Shown in pieces: positions 34,852 through 43,267 of a DNA stretch of 47,815 nt. This DNA comes from Gammaproteobacteria bacterium. Lineage in GTDB: Bacteria; Pseudomonadota; Gammaproteobacteria; Arenicellales; Poriferihabitantaceae. Numbering within the stretch: the stretch's first letter is position 1; the number at the start of each line of letters is the position of its first letter. A program made the position numbers and the translations under genes. A model generated the notes under the pieces. That model was not told where the DNA came from and ran no database searches. It saw only the letters and a program-made list of their open reading frames with translations. The stretch covers positions 1-47,815 of the forward strand of contig VYFG01000009.1 of the NCBI GenBank assembly GCA_009842505.1, given 5' to 3'.

Positions 34852-35349
34852 TCACCGGTGGGGCAGGGGCTTCTCGTACCAGGCCACGTCAACCCGCCGG
34901 CCGAACTTGGTGCCGACCTCGCCGAGCACGCCGGCAAGGTTGAATCCGAATTTCTCATGCAGCGCGATGGAGGAGGCGTTGGGCAGGGCGATGATCGCGT
35001 AGGCGCGGTGCAGGTCCGTGGTGTTTAGGCGCTCGAACAGCGCCTGGTACAGTGCGGTGCCCGTCCCGGGGGGTGCCGCATCCGGGGCGGTGTATACCGT
35101 GACGTCGGTCGACGAGTCATAGGCGGCCTTGGGACGGAACTTCCCGTTATGGGCGAAACCCACGATTTCTCCCGAGGCTTCCGCCACCATCAGGAAATAC
35201 GGCTTCGCGAAACCCAGGATCCATGCCTGCCTTTTGTCATCGCTCCAGGGTTCGATGTCGAAGGTCGCCGTCGTGTGGAGAACGTAGTGATTGTAGATCC
35301 GGTTGACCGGTGTGGTGTCGCCCTCGTTCCCCGGCCGGATCACCGGCAC
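34852..35349 (-). CDS. GNAT acetyltransferase, phosphinothricin-acetyltransferase-like, coupled to the ureohydrolase
   Basis: 165 residues. VIRPGNEGDTTPVNRIYNHYVLHTTATFDIEPW is the typical N-terminus of the PAT/YncA-type GNAT group, which acetylates amine substrates such as phosphinothricin or methionine derivatives. The acetyl-CoA loop is degenerate (TAPDAAPPGTGTALYQAL; the usual R/Q-x-x-G-x-G/A is reduced to GTGTA). I chose the GTG start at 35349, which follows AGGAA by six bases, because the longer frame upstream overlaps the ureohydrolase gene and has no homology-like content. The start is one base after the ureohydrolase stop, so the two are tightly coupled. Confidence 0.8.
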   Translation of the reverse strand: MPVIRPGNEGDTTPVNRIYNHYVLHTTATFDIEPWSDDKRQAWILGFAKPYFLMVAEASGEIVGFAHNGKFRPKAAYDSSTDVTVYTAPDAAPPGTGTALYQALFERLNTTDLHRAYAIIALPNASSIALHEKFGFNLAGVLGEVGTKFGRRVDVAWYEKPLPHR

Positions 35350-35350
35350 T

Positions 35351-36310
35351 TCATTCCTGCCCACAGAGCACCAGGTTGACCAGTTCGAATACCAGGGTGG
35401 CGGCGGCCAGGGAAGTGATCTCGGCGTGGTCATAGGCCGGGGCCACTTCCACCACGTCTCCACCCACCAGTTTCAACCCCTGCAGTCCACGCAGGATGTT
35501 GACCAGTTCCCGGCTGGTGAGCCCCGCCACTTCCGGGGTGCCGGTTCCTGGTGCATGGGCCGGATCGAGCACGTCGATATCGATGGACAGGTACAGGGGG
35601 GCGTCGCCGACGCGGTCACGGATCCGGCGGGCGACGTGGCCGGGCCCCTGTTCTTCGAGCTCGTCGCAGTGTATGACCTTGAACCCCAGGTCGGCGTCAC
35701 GTTCGAGATCCTCGCGGCTGTAGAGGGGGCCACGGATCCCCACATGCATGGAGGTCTGGTCGTTGAACAGACCTTCCTCCGAAGCCCGTCGAAACGGGGT
35801 TCCGTGGGTGTACGGCGCCCCGAAGTAAGTGTCCCATGTATCCAGGTGGGCATCGAAATGCACCAGTGCCACCTGGCCATGGCGGCGGTGCATGGCCCGC
35901 AGGAGGGGCAGGGCGATGGTGTGATCGCCCCCCAGGCTGATCATGCTGCCCGATTTGGTCAGCAATTCGGAAGCCGCCGTTTCAATCTGGCCGATGGCCT
36001 CCTCGATGCTGTAGGGATTGCAGGCGACATCGCCGGCGTCTGCCACCTGGATGTCCCGGAACGGCTCGGTGGCGTAGGCGGGATGGAAGTTGAAGCGAAG
36101 GTGGCGCGATGCCTGGCGGATAGCCTGGGGCCCGAAACGGGCACCCGGCCGGTAGCTGGTGCCGGCGTCGAACGGCACCCCGAGAATGGCGACATCGCAG
36201 TAGGGCACATCCCGCAGTTCCGGCAGACGGCAGAATGTGGATGGCCCCGCGAATCGCGGTACCACGGTGCCGCTGACCGGCTGCACGGGTGGAGTTTCAC
36301 GGTCAGTCAT
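35351..36310 (-). CDS. agmatinase-family ureohydrolase
   Basis: 319 residues from the ATG at 36310. It is a binuclear manganese ureohydrolase: SLGGDHTIALPLLRA (first metal His), HFDAHLDTWD (Asp-His-Asp) and SIDIDVLDPAHAPGTGTPE (family signature) are present. The family includes agmatinase (agmatine to putrescine plus urea), guanidinobutyrase and guanidinopropionase. The sequence alone does not decide among them, so I give no symbol. The partner gene, one base downstream, is an amine acetyltransferase that could act on the released amine. The frame upstream of the ATG is antisense to a neighbouring GNAT and is not part of this gene. Confidence 0.88.
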   Translation of the reverse strand: MTDRETPPVQPVSGTVVPRFAGPSTFCRLPELRDVPYCDVAILGVPFDAGTSYRPGARFGPQAIRQASRHLRFNFHPAYATEPFRDIQVADAGDVACNPYSIEEAIGQIETAASELLTKSGSMISLGGDHTIALPLLRAMHRRHGQVALVHFDAHLDTWDTYFGAPYTHGTPFRRASEEGLFNDQTSMHVGIRGPLYSREDLERDADLGFKVIHCDELEEQGPGHVARRIRDRVGDAPLYLSIDIDVLDPAHAPGTGTPEVAGLTSRELVNILRGLQGLKLVGGDVVEVAPAYDHAEITSLAAATLVFELVNLVLCGQE

Positions 36311-36395
36311 GGGATGGTTCCAAGGTTGACATGCCCGATTCTGATTCAGTTTCTTCCGGGATGAAAGGGGCGGGCCGCCGGTTGCAACAGCGGAA

Positions 36396-36893
36396 TCAGT
36401 CAGGCGGGCGTCCAAAGGGGGATGAATATGGGCTGCCGGGCATCCGGAACTCACTGCGGCGATACTTGATGAATGGTGTGAGCTCCCCCACCCGGTCAAA
36501 GAGTGCCCGGGCAATTTCGTTGGAATCCCGAGTGATCCAGTACACCGACGGCGCCCCCACACGGTCGGCCGCCTCGTAAACCCCCTTGACCAGGGCCCGG
36601 CCGACACCCTGGCCGCGATAGGCAGGGTCGGTGAAAAGGTCCTGCAGGTAGCAGACGTCCTCGACATGCCGGCAGTGCGGGTGAAATATGTAATGGGCCA
36701 AACCCACCGCCTGTCCGTCCTCCAGGGCAAGCAGCCCGCATTGTTGCGAGCGGTCCGGATCCAAAAGCCGATCGAACGTGATCCGCGAGATCTCATCCGG
36801 CAGGCTGTTGTCGTGGAACTCCAGATAGGCATTCCATAGTCGGTACCAGGAGGGCCGATCGGCAGCGGCGGGAGGACGAATGGTCAGAGTCAT
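36396..36893 (-). CDS. GNAT acetyltransferase
   Basis: 165 residues from the ATG at 36893. MTLTIRPPAAADRPSWYRLW is followed by the acetyl-CoA-binding QDLFTDPAYRGQGVGRALVKGVYEAA (around 85-110; the QGVGRA pyrophosphate loop is intact) and SVYWITRDSNEIARALFDRVGE. It resembles spermidine/amine-type GNATs in the position of its motifs. It lies 85 bp upstream of the ureohydrolase gene on the same strand, so a three-gene set (GNAT, ureohydrolase, GNAT) is plausible. The substrate is unknown. Confidence 0.85.
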   Translation of the reverse strand: MTLTIRPPAAADRPSWYRLWNAYLEFHDNSLPDEISRITFDRLLDPDRSQQCGLLALEDGQAVGLAHYIFHPHCRHVEDVCYLQDLFTDPAYRGQGVGRALVKGVYEAADRVGAPSVYWITRDSNEIARALFDRVGELTPFIKYRRSEFRMPGSPYSSPFGRPPD

Positions 36894-37124
36894 GAAAACC
36901 TGTCGTGCATCAGGGAAGAACTGGATAGGCAAATTGACGATCCCTACTTCATTTTGCCATAGGCCAGTAATCCGGGCGGTCGTTCTTGGGATAAAGCCTT
37001 CTCCAGATGCAGATCTGGCTTTGGACGGTGTAGAAAACCGTTTACATGGTCAGCCAGGTCCGGCTGTGTTCGGAATTGTTCTGTCGCATGGCTTCAAGCA
37101 CCGCCACTGTATGGCTATACACGC

Positions 37125-37758
37125 TCAGCGGTACGTCGCAGCAGAGTTGCCCCGGCATACTGCATGAGAAATGACTCGTTCCCGATAAGGGCTCTCATCT
37201 CCGTATAGTTCGGCAATTCGTTGGGTCAAGGCGGCGATGTACCTTTCACGTACAGCCTGATTCTTGCCATTCAGTTTTTTCAGAATGGTCGATTTGTATT
37301 CAAGACCCCTGGGGCTCGGATCGATTTCCTCGACTCCTGTAACAGGGGTCGCCAGTTCAAAATCAGACCACATCTTTCCAGTCCCGAGTCGTATTGAATC
37401 CATGATCAATCAGAAAAGATGGCCAGGTAAGATCTACGATGTTCGAGTCGGGACCGGCTTTGAGGAAATTATGTACGTCCCAAACTGCATCCTGTGTTTC
37501 ATCAAACTCGGGAAACTCAATTGGCACGACTTCCGGCTTGCGCTGGGACCTGCCCAGGTAGAGCCTTGGGGCATAATCACAGGCACTTAACAGCTTGTAT
37601 CCCAACAGGTGCTTACCCGAGCAAGTTCCGCGCCAATCTCTTAATACAGAATCGGGTTCCGTTGAACTGGCTCGTCCATATGGGATGTCCTGGATCACAT
37701 GGAGGAAATCCCGCAATTTCGCGGTTCTGTTGGATCTATCGCATTCCTGCACGACCAA
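37125..37758 (-). pseudogene. frameshifted transglutaminase-like hypothetical gene
   Basis: Two overlapping minus-strand frames read as one protein. The first (to 37363) gives IPYGRASSTEPDSVLRDWRGTCSGKHLLGYKLL, DAVWDVHNFLKA, DLTWPSFLIDHGFNTTRDW and then stops. The second (from about 37409) continues SDFELATPVTGVEEIDPSPRG, then LKKLNGKNQAVRERYIAALTQRIAEL. The GTCSxKH segment and the DLTWP tail resemble a small transglutaminase-like family in which the cysteine is the nucleophile. The join lies in 37363-37409, consistent with a one-base indel. The 5' end is also unclear: only a TTG without a good ribosome-binding site begins the frame at 37758. It is therefore a pseudogene, unless the shift is a sequencing or assembly error. 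Confidence 0.6.
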
Positions 37759-38030
37759 GTCCGTTCATTCCGACCACTCCGTGGATAAATTCCGAATTGC
37801 GTCTGTCTGGAACATTTCGACCCCTTGGTGATGCAGAAAAACAATTCCTGATGACGGCTTATTCTACGATGGCGGAGGATTGTCACGGATATCGGTAAGA
37901 CAGTTCGATGACTGTCGAAGCAATTGTGATTGGATCGGGCAACCCTGCGGAATATATTTTCGGGTATGGCCCGTCCGCAAGTTGCACCCGCCCGCGAACT
38001 GCATCCCCTCGTCACGGGACAAGAGAGAAA

Positions 38031-38912
38031 ATGTCGAAAGTGAACGTGGCGGGGGTGTTGTTCGTGCTCGTGGCCGCAGTTTCATGGAGCACGGCCGGTC
38101 TCTTTACCCGGTTCGTTACAACGGATATTCCGACAACACTGTTCTGGCGGTCATTGTTCGGCGGTCTATTCGTGCTCGGAATCGCGATGGCCATGCAGCG
38201 AAAGCCCGTCGAACTCAGGACGGTTTTCAGTTTCACCCTTGGAGAGACGGTGATCGCCGGCCTGTCGACAGCGGGAATGATCTGCTTCATTTCCGCGTTT
38301 TTCTTCACCACTATCGCGAACGTGGCATTCGTCTACGGCACCATGCCGCTCGTTACATTCGCGCTGTCCCTGGTATTCCTGGGTATCCGTGCCGACTGCC
38401 TGTCGCTCGGCTGCTGCCTGGTGTCAGCCGCAGGAGTGGCCGTCATGGTGTCCGGGAACAGTCTGCCGAACGATTTTGCCGGGATTCTGCTAGCTTTCGG
38501 GATGACACTTTTCATGGCCTCCCTGACCGTCGCGGCGAAGTTCTTCCCGGATGCGGACAGCACAAAGGCGACGTATTTCTCCGCCTTCATGGGGGCCGTG
38601 GTTACCGCCCCGTTCGCCACTTTCGGTAACACTATCCCTGCCGATTACCTCTGGCTGTTTCTCTATGGTGCCGTGAACGTTGGCATGGGCTTCGGCGTGT
38701 ACCTGGTCGGCGTGAAGAAGGTGTCCGCCCTGGTCGCAGCCCTCGTGGGCCTGACCGAGATTCCGCTTGCCCCGTTCTGGGCATGGGCGCTGTTCGGTGA
38801 GCGGGTGAACCTTCCCGTACTGCTGGGAGGGGCGATGATCCTCTTCGCTGCTGTCGTCTACATCACAAGCTCCAGCAGGACAGTTGCCGGAGGAGACACG
38901 AAGGAGGCGTGA
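38031..38912 (+). CDS. EamA/DMT-family transporter
   Basis: 293 residues from the ATG at 38031 (purine-rich AAGAGAGAAA precedes it). Ten hydrophobic segments form two EamA repeats. The first begins VAAVSWSTAGLFTRFVTTDIP, with FWRSLFGGLF after it; the second ends FWAWALFGERVNLPVLLGGAMILFA. The family exports or imports amino acids, nucleosides and related metabolites; this member's substrate is unknown. The frame open upstream to 37908 is not supported. The next genes are an ArsR regulator, a GNAT and an MFS exporter, suggesting a small-molecule resistance or efflux cluster. Confidence 0.85.
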   Translation: MSKVNVAGVLFVLVAAVSWSTAGLFTRFVTTDIPTTLFWRSLFGGLFVLGIAMAMQRKPVELRTVFSFTLGETVIAGLSTAGMICFISAFFFTTIANVAFVYGTMPLVTFALSLVFLGIRADCLSLGCCLVSAAGVAVMVSGNSLPNDFAGILLAFGMTLFMASLTVAAKFFPDADSTKATYFSAFMGAVVTAPFATFGNTIPADYLWLFLYGAVNVGMGFGVYLVGVKKVSALVAALVGLTEIPLAPFWAWALFGERVNLPVLLGGAMILFAAVVYITSSSRTVAGGDTKEA

Positions 38913-39050
38913 GGCGGGTATTGGTGCATGTGATAGTCTGATGCTTGAGAAAAACTGGCAGAATCCGTCCCGGAGTCACGGGATAGTGAGCGGACTCCCA
39001 TGCCATGAAACCCTGTCGGTTGTTAATCTGGTCTGAACAGGAGGAATAAA

Positions 39051-39821
39051 ATGGGCTTGGCGGAATTCGGCAGGGCAATTGGTCACGAGAGCCGGGTGGC
39101 GATGCTGCATGCGCTCATGGGAGGCAGGGCACTGTCGGCAACCGAGCTGGCCTGGCATGCCGGCATCACCAACCAGACCGCGAGCAGCCACCTTGGCGAA
39201 CTGGTGCAGGCGGGCCTTCTGTTCCGGCGGAAATGCGGGCGATTCCACTACTTTGAAATCAACGGCGAGTCGGTTGCGGCCTTCATCGAGCGACTCGCCT
39301 GCGATGTGCCGGACAGGAATGGCCACGGTCCCCGACGCGCCGTCAGGCATGACCTGAAAAAAGCACGGTTCTGTTACGACCATCTGGCAGGGGAACTCGG
39401 GGTGGGCATCTCGAAGAGCCTGATGGAAATGGGCGCATTGGTCCTTGGCCGGGATAGCTACCGCCTGCCGGAGCAGGAACACCGGATCTACCGGGAGATC
39501 GGCGTGGACCTTGCCGGGGTCCGGGCAAAAAGGCGCCAGCTTTGTCCCCGCTGCCTGGACTGGACCGAGAGGCTCCCGCATGTCGCGGGTGCCCTTGGCG
39601 CGGCGATCGCCGGAAACATGGTCGAGCGGGGATTTATCGTCCGGTCACGGAATGACCGGTCGGTTGCCATTACTGGACCAGGGCAGTCGTTCCTGGTTGA
39701 TATTCTCGGGTTTAGCCCGTCGTTCTTTGCAGATGCTCCCGACATCTGCAAGCCCCAGTATCGTCTTTCGAGATCCCCCGTGGGGAAGCCGGCCCCGACA
39801 GATGCCGGGAGGCCGATATAG
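39051..39821 (+). CDS. ArsR-family transcriptional regulator with long C-terminal domain
   Basis: 256 residues from the ATG at 39051, behind a strong GGAGGAA. The N-terminal winged helix is clear (AIGHESRVAMLHALMGG, then ATELAWHAGITNQTASSHLGELVQAGLL). Classical ArsR proteins have about 100 residues; here a further ~140 residues contain CPRCLDWTERLPHVAGALGAAI, a motif of the longer ArsR/HTH_20-type regulators. The CPRC pair could bind a metal, but this is not certain. The last ~40 residues (SRSPVGKPAPTDAGRPI) look unstructured. Neighbours are transporters, so it probably controls efflux. Confidence 0.85.
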   Translation: MGLAEFGRAIGHESRVAMLHALMGGRALSATELAWHAGITNQTASSHLGELVQAGLLFRRKCGRFHYFEINGESVAAFIERLACDVPDRNGHGPRRAVRHDLKKARFCYDHLAGELGVGISKSLMEMGALVLGRDSYRLPEQEHRIYREIGVDLAGVRAKRRQLCPRCLDWTERLPHVAGALGAAIAGNMVERGFIVRSRNDRSVAITGPGQSFLVDILGFSPSFFADAPDICKPQYRLSRSPVGKPAPTDAGRPI

Positions 39822-39881
39822 GAACTGTTCCCTGTCGTCACGAAAATCTGATTCTCGTCCGGACGCCGCAGCCATCGACCG

Positions 39882-40040
39882 TCAACAGCAGCCTGTACAA
39901 ATCCCTGACTCACTAAACGAGGGGCAGGCGCGGCAATCTCCGCCCGCTTTCATTTCCTTGCATGACGGGGTAATGTCCACGCCTTCGGGTTTACGTATCC
40001 GCAGAATTGTGGCCGGGTAATCCCCTGTAGCAATCTCCCC
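39882..40040 (-). other. short cysteine-rich minus-strand frame, possible gene remnant
   Basis: About 50 codons reading GDYPATILRIRKPEGVDIT, then a cysteine pattern C-x8-C-x2-C-x8-C-x2-CC ending at a TGA (39882-39884). The spacing looks like a metal-binding tail rather than random shadow sequence, yet no start codon or ribosome-binding site fits, because further upstream the frame is antisense to the GNAT gene. Either a decayed 3' end or coincidence. Confidence 0.2.
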
Positions 40041-40060
40041 CAGAGCCGAGGTACAGGCAA

Positions 40061-40474
40061 TTGCAGATTCGACCGGCCACTGTTGCCGACCGCCCGGGCG
40101 TTGTTGCATTGTGGAACCGGATTTTCCCGGACGACCCGCCCCACAACGCACCCGAGAAGGTGTTCGACGCCAAACTCGCCACGGGCGATGGGATGTTGAT
40201 TGTCGTACAGGATGGCGGGCTGATCATCGGCACTGCGATGGCGGGATACGACGGCCACCGCGGATGGCTGTACAAGGTGGCGGTCGCGCCGGAGTACCGC
40301 CGGAGAGGAATCGCCAGGGCTCTCGTGGATCATGCCGTCCGCGCATTGCGTACCAAGGGTTGCACGAAGGTCAACCTCCAGATTCGTCCGACCAATGCGG
40401 ATGTTCGGAAATTTTACGAGTCGATCGGTTTCATGCCCGAAGAGCGTCTGAACATGGGCATGCACATTGGCTGA
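40061..40474 (+). CDS. GNAT acetyltransferase, YpeA-like
   Basis: 137 residues, starting at a TTG at 40061 preceded by GAGG at eight bases; no ATG fits. MQIRPATVADRPGVVALW is the normal GNAT N-terminus; LYKVAVAPEYRRRGIARALVDHAV is a complete acetyl-CoA loop (RRRGIA), and KVNLQIRPTNADVRKFYESIGF closes the fold. The length and this last motif fit the YpeA/RimI-like group. It follows the ArsR gene and precedes the MFS exporter. Substrate unknown. Confidence 0.85.
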   Translation: MQIRPATVADRPGVVALWNRIFPDDPPHNAPEKVFDAKLATGDGMLIVVQDGGLIIGTAMAGYDGHRGWLYKVAVAPEYRRRGIARALVDHAVRALRTKGCTKVNLQIRPTNADVRKFYESIGFMPEERLNMGMHIG

Positions 40475-40648
40475 CCAGGCCGGCGCATCGGCGGGCGGGA
40501 GTTCCCATGTCGGGGGATGCTACCGGACAGAACACGGGAACGCCCCGGAATCGTTCTGCGTGCACGGGCTGATGGAAGATTGCTGGGCTGAAACTGCTCT
40601 CGACGATCGCCGACTCGGTTGAGCGGCTTCGCTTTTCAGGGAAACTTC

Positions 40649-41848
40649 ATGGCACGGGCATCCGACTCAAAACCGATTCTGACGCTGATACTGCTGACAT
40701 CGGTTCCCCTGCTGTCGCTCAACATGTTTCTGCCGTCGTTGGGTGTAATGGCCGGTGAATTCCGGGTGGGGTACGACACGATGTCCCTGGCGGTGTCGGG
40801 CTATCTAGCCTTTACGGCGGTGATTCAGATCCTAGCGGGGCCGGTTGCAGACAGATATGGTCGCCGTCCAGTCCTTCTTGCGAGCCTGGCGCTGTTTGTC
40901 GTCGCTTCGGTCGGCTGTGCATTCGCCGTCAGTTTCGAGGCGTTTCTCTTTTTCCGTGTCCTGCAGGGCGCGGTAGTCACGGGCACAGCCCTGTCCCGGG
41001 CCATTGTGAGCGATATCGCTGGACTGAAGCAGACAGCGAGCATACTCGGCTACATGGCCATGGCGATGAGTCTTGCCCCGATCATCGGCCCGTCCATTGG
41101 CGGGTTTCTGGGTGAAATAGCAGGATGGCGGGCCAATTTCTGGGTGTTCACCGGTGCCGGGGTCGGTTTGTGGGTGTTGGTTCTGGTGCAACTCCCGGAA
41201 ACCGCGGGTGGAAATGCCGGAAGCGGTTCGGACTTTGTGCAATCCTACCTGGAATTGCTGACCAACCTGCATTTCTGGGCATATACGCTCATCATGGCTT
41301 TCTCGGTCGGCGGGTTCTTTGCCTTTATCAGCGGCATACCGTTTGTCGCCGGCGAGCAACTGGGGTTGCCGGAGTCTCGGATCGGTCTTGGAATGGCGAC
41401 GATCACTGTTGGCTTCCTGTTCGGCAGCTTCCTGTCCGGCAGGTACTCCGCTTCCCGTGATCTGGACAAGATGATCGTGTTCGGCCGCATCATGGCGAAC
41501 CTGGGGCTTCTTGGATGTCTGGCGGTGCTGTTGGCGGGATGGGTGACGCCATGGAGCCTGTTTAGCGGGATTGTCTTCGTGGGATTTGGAAACGGCCTGA
41601 CGATGCCGGGCGCAAGTTCCCTGGTCATGTTCATGCGCAAGGAGCTGTCGGCGAGCGCGTCAGGCTTGTCCGGTGCGGTCGTTGTGGCCGTAGGGGCGGC
41701 CGTCACCGCTGTCACCGGACATGTCATGGAAGTCCAGCCGAGGGCCGAGGTACTGATTGGCCTCATTCTCGTGCTGGCCCTGGCAAGCCTGGCTATTGCC
41801 GTGTGGATAGCAAGGAGGCGGCCCGGCAACATGGTTGCTGGAGTCTGA
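40649..41848 (+). CDS. Bcr/CflA-family MFS drug exporter
   Basis: 399 residues from the ATG at 40649 (CAGGGAA precedes it; an in-frame TTG at 40619 is less likely). Twelve hydrophobic segments; NMFLPSLGVMAGEF in the first loop is typical of the Bcr/CflA subfamily. The MFS motif A is AGPVADRYGRRPVLL, and motif C-like MSLAPIIGPSIGGFL lies in helix 5. Substrates of relatives are bicyclomycin, chloramphenicol, cysteine and other small molecules, driven by protons. Together with the EamA gene, GNAT and ArsR this is a plausible resistance or export set. Confidence 0.9.
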   Translation: MARASDSKPILTLILLTSVPLLSLNMFLPSLGVMAGEFRVGYDTMSLAVSGYLAFTAVIQILAGPVADRYGRRPVLLASLALFVVASVGCAFAVSFEAFLFFRVLQGAVVTGTALSRAIVSDIAGLKQTASILGYMAMAMSLAPIIGPSIGGFLGEIAGWRANFWVFTGAGVGLWVLVLVQLPETAGGNAGSGSDFVQSYLELLTNLHFWAYTLIMAFSVGGFFAFISGIPFVAGEQLGLPESRIGLGMATITVGFLFGSFLSGRYSASRDLDKMIVFGRIMANLGLLGCLAVLLAGWVTPWSLFSGIVFVGFGNGLTMPGASSLVMFMRKELSASASGLSGAVVVAVGAAVTAVTGHVMEVQPRAEVLIGLILVLALASLAIAVWIARRRPGNMVAGV

Positions 41849-42020
41849 TTTCGGCGCAGAACCCGGTTGCGACCGGTTGCCGTACGCCGCACGGCACCGG
41901 TCCCGGGTTCGTTGGTTTGGCGAATCGGCAAGGCGGAGGCTGGATGATTTTGCTGCAATGTGCCACCGACTTCGACTATATTAGCGCGGTTTTGTCTGGT
42001 GAGTCCTTTCCCTTCCTGTC

Positions 42021-43151
42021 ATGGCCAATACCGTCGTCAATTCCTGGAACGAGTTCGATCCGCTGAAGCATATCATCGTCGGCCGGGCCGACCATACCTG
42101 CATCCCTCCCAGCGAGCCTGCCACCGAGGCCAAGGTGCCCGAGGACAGCGACATGCACGGCATGTGGGGCCCAAGGCCACTGGAGACCGTGGAGAAGGCC
42201 AACGCCCAGCTGGACAGCCTGGTAAGTGTGCTGGAGGAAAGGGGCATCCGGGTGGACCGGCCTACACCGATCCAGTGGAATCAGGCCGTGGTGACGCCGG
42301 ACTTCACGACCGGCAGCCAGTTCGGCTGCATGCCGCCCCGTGACGTTCTGCTCACGGTGGGGAACGAGATTCTTTCCGCGGCAATGTCCTTTCGCTGCCG
42401 CTACTTCGAGTACCTCGCTTATCACGACCTGATGCAGCGGTATTTCGATGAGGATCCCAACTTCCGCTGGGAGCAGGCGCCCCGTCCTCGCCTAGATGAC
42501 CGCTCATACAAGGCGGGCTATTTTGACGACATCACCATCGAGGAGCGGCTGGAGCGCACCGCCGCGCTGGATTTCGTGACCACGGAGGCCGAACCGCTGT
42601 TCGACGCGGCCGACGTCATGCGCCTTGGCAAGGACCTGTTCTGCCAGCATGGACTCACCACCAACCGCCGGGCCATGGAATGGCTGCAACGGCATTTTCC
42701 CGACCACCGCGTCCATGGCGTGAATTTTCCCGGCGACCCCTATCCGATCCATATCGATGCCACCTTCGTGCCGCTTCGGCCGGGCCTCATCATCAACAAT
42801 CCCAACCGTCGCCTGCCGGAGGCGCAACGGAAGATTTTCGAGGCCAATGACTGGGAAATCGTGGACGCCGCCCAGCCTGCCCATGAGACCCCGCCGCCGC
42901 TCTGTTACTCCAGTATCTGGCTGTCCATGAACTGCCTGGTGCTGGATCACGGAACCGTGATCGTTGAGGCCAGCGAGGTTCATCAGATGGAACAGCTGGA
43001 TCGTCTGGGGATGAACGTGATTCCGTTGCCGTTCCGTGACGCGTATCCGTTCGGCGGCGGTCTGCACTGTTCCACCGCCGACGTTTACAGGGAAGGCGGC
43101 TGCGAGGACTTCTTTCCCAAGCAGGTTCCGGGTACCCGGATCAGGCCCTGA
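42021..43151 (+). CDS. glycine-amidinotransferase-like enzyme (AGAT family)
   Basis: 376 residues from the ATG at 42021. The amidinotransferase catalytic triad is in place: Asp about 195 (FDAADVMRLGKDLF), His244 (YPIHIDATF) and nucleophile Cys350 (GGGLHCSTADV). The spacings match human arginine:glycine amidinotransferase (254/303/407) to within two residues, and HIDATF plus WLSMN are conserved. The family moves the amidino group of arginine to an amine acceptor (glycine in animals, other amines in cyanotoxin and phaseolotoxin pathways). The acceptor here is unknown. No non-ribosomal peptide or polyketide genes are nearby, so a stand-alone guanidino-compound role is likely, perhaps linked to the ureohydrolase 6 kb away. 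It is followed by the DAHP synthase gene. Confidence 0.88.
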   Translation: MANTVVNSWNEFDPLKHIIVGRADHTCIPPSEPATEAKVPEDSDMHGMWGPRPLETVEKANAQLDSLVSVLEERGIRVDRPTPIQWNQAVVTPDFTTGSQFGCMPPRDVLLTVGNEILSAAMSFRCRYFEYLAYHDLMQRYFDEDPNFRWEQAPRPRLDDRSYKAGYFDDITIEERLERTAALDFVTTEAEPLFDAADVMRLGKDLFCQHGLTTNRRAMEWLQRHFPDHRVHGVNFPGDPYPIHIDATFVPLRPGLIINNPNRRLPEAQRKIFEANDWEIVDAAQPAHETPPPLCYSSIWLSMNCLVLDHGTVIVEASEVHQMEQLDRLGMNVIPLPFRDAYPFGGGLHCSTADVYREGGCEDFFPKQVPGTRIRP

Positions 43152-43267
43152 CCGGCAGGGGCGGGGCCGGTATCCCGGTGCAGTTCCCACCGGAATTGTG
43201 CCAGCCAAATTCCTGAAATCACGGTAGAATAGGCGGCCGTTCCAGATACCACGATGCCGGATTTTCC

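Noticed and set aside
33445..35028. 527-codon plus-strand frame across rdgB, rph and the GNAT
   Set aside because: Runs antisense through three conserved genes and ends in none of their boundaries.
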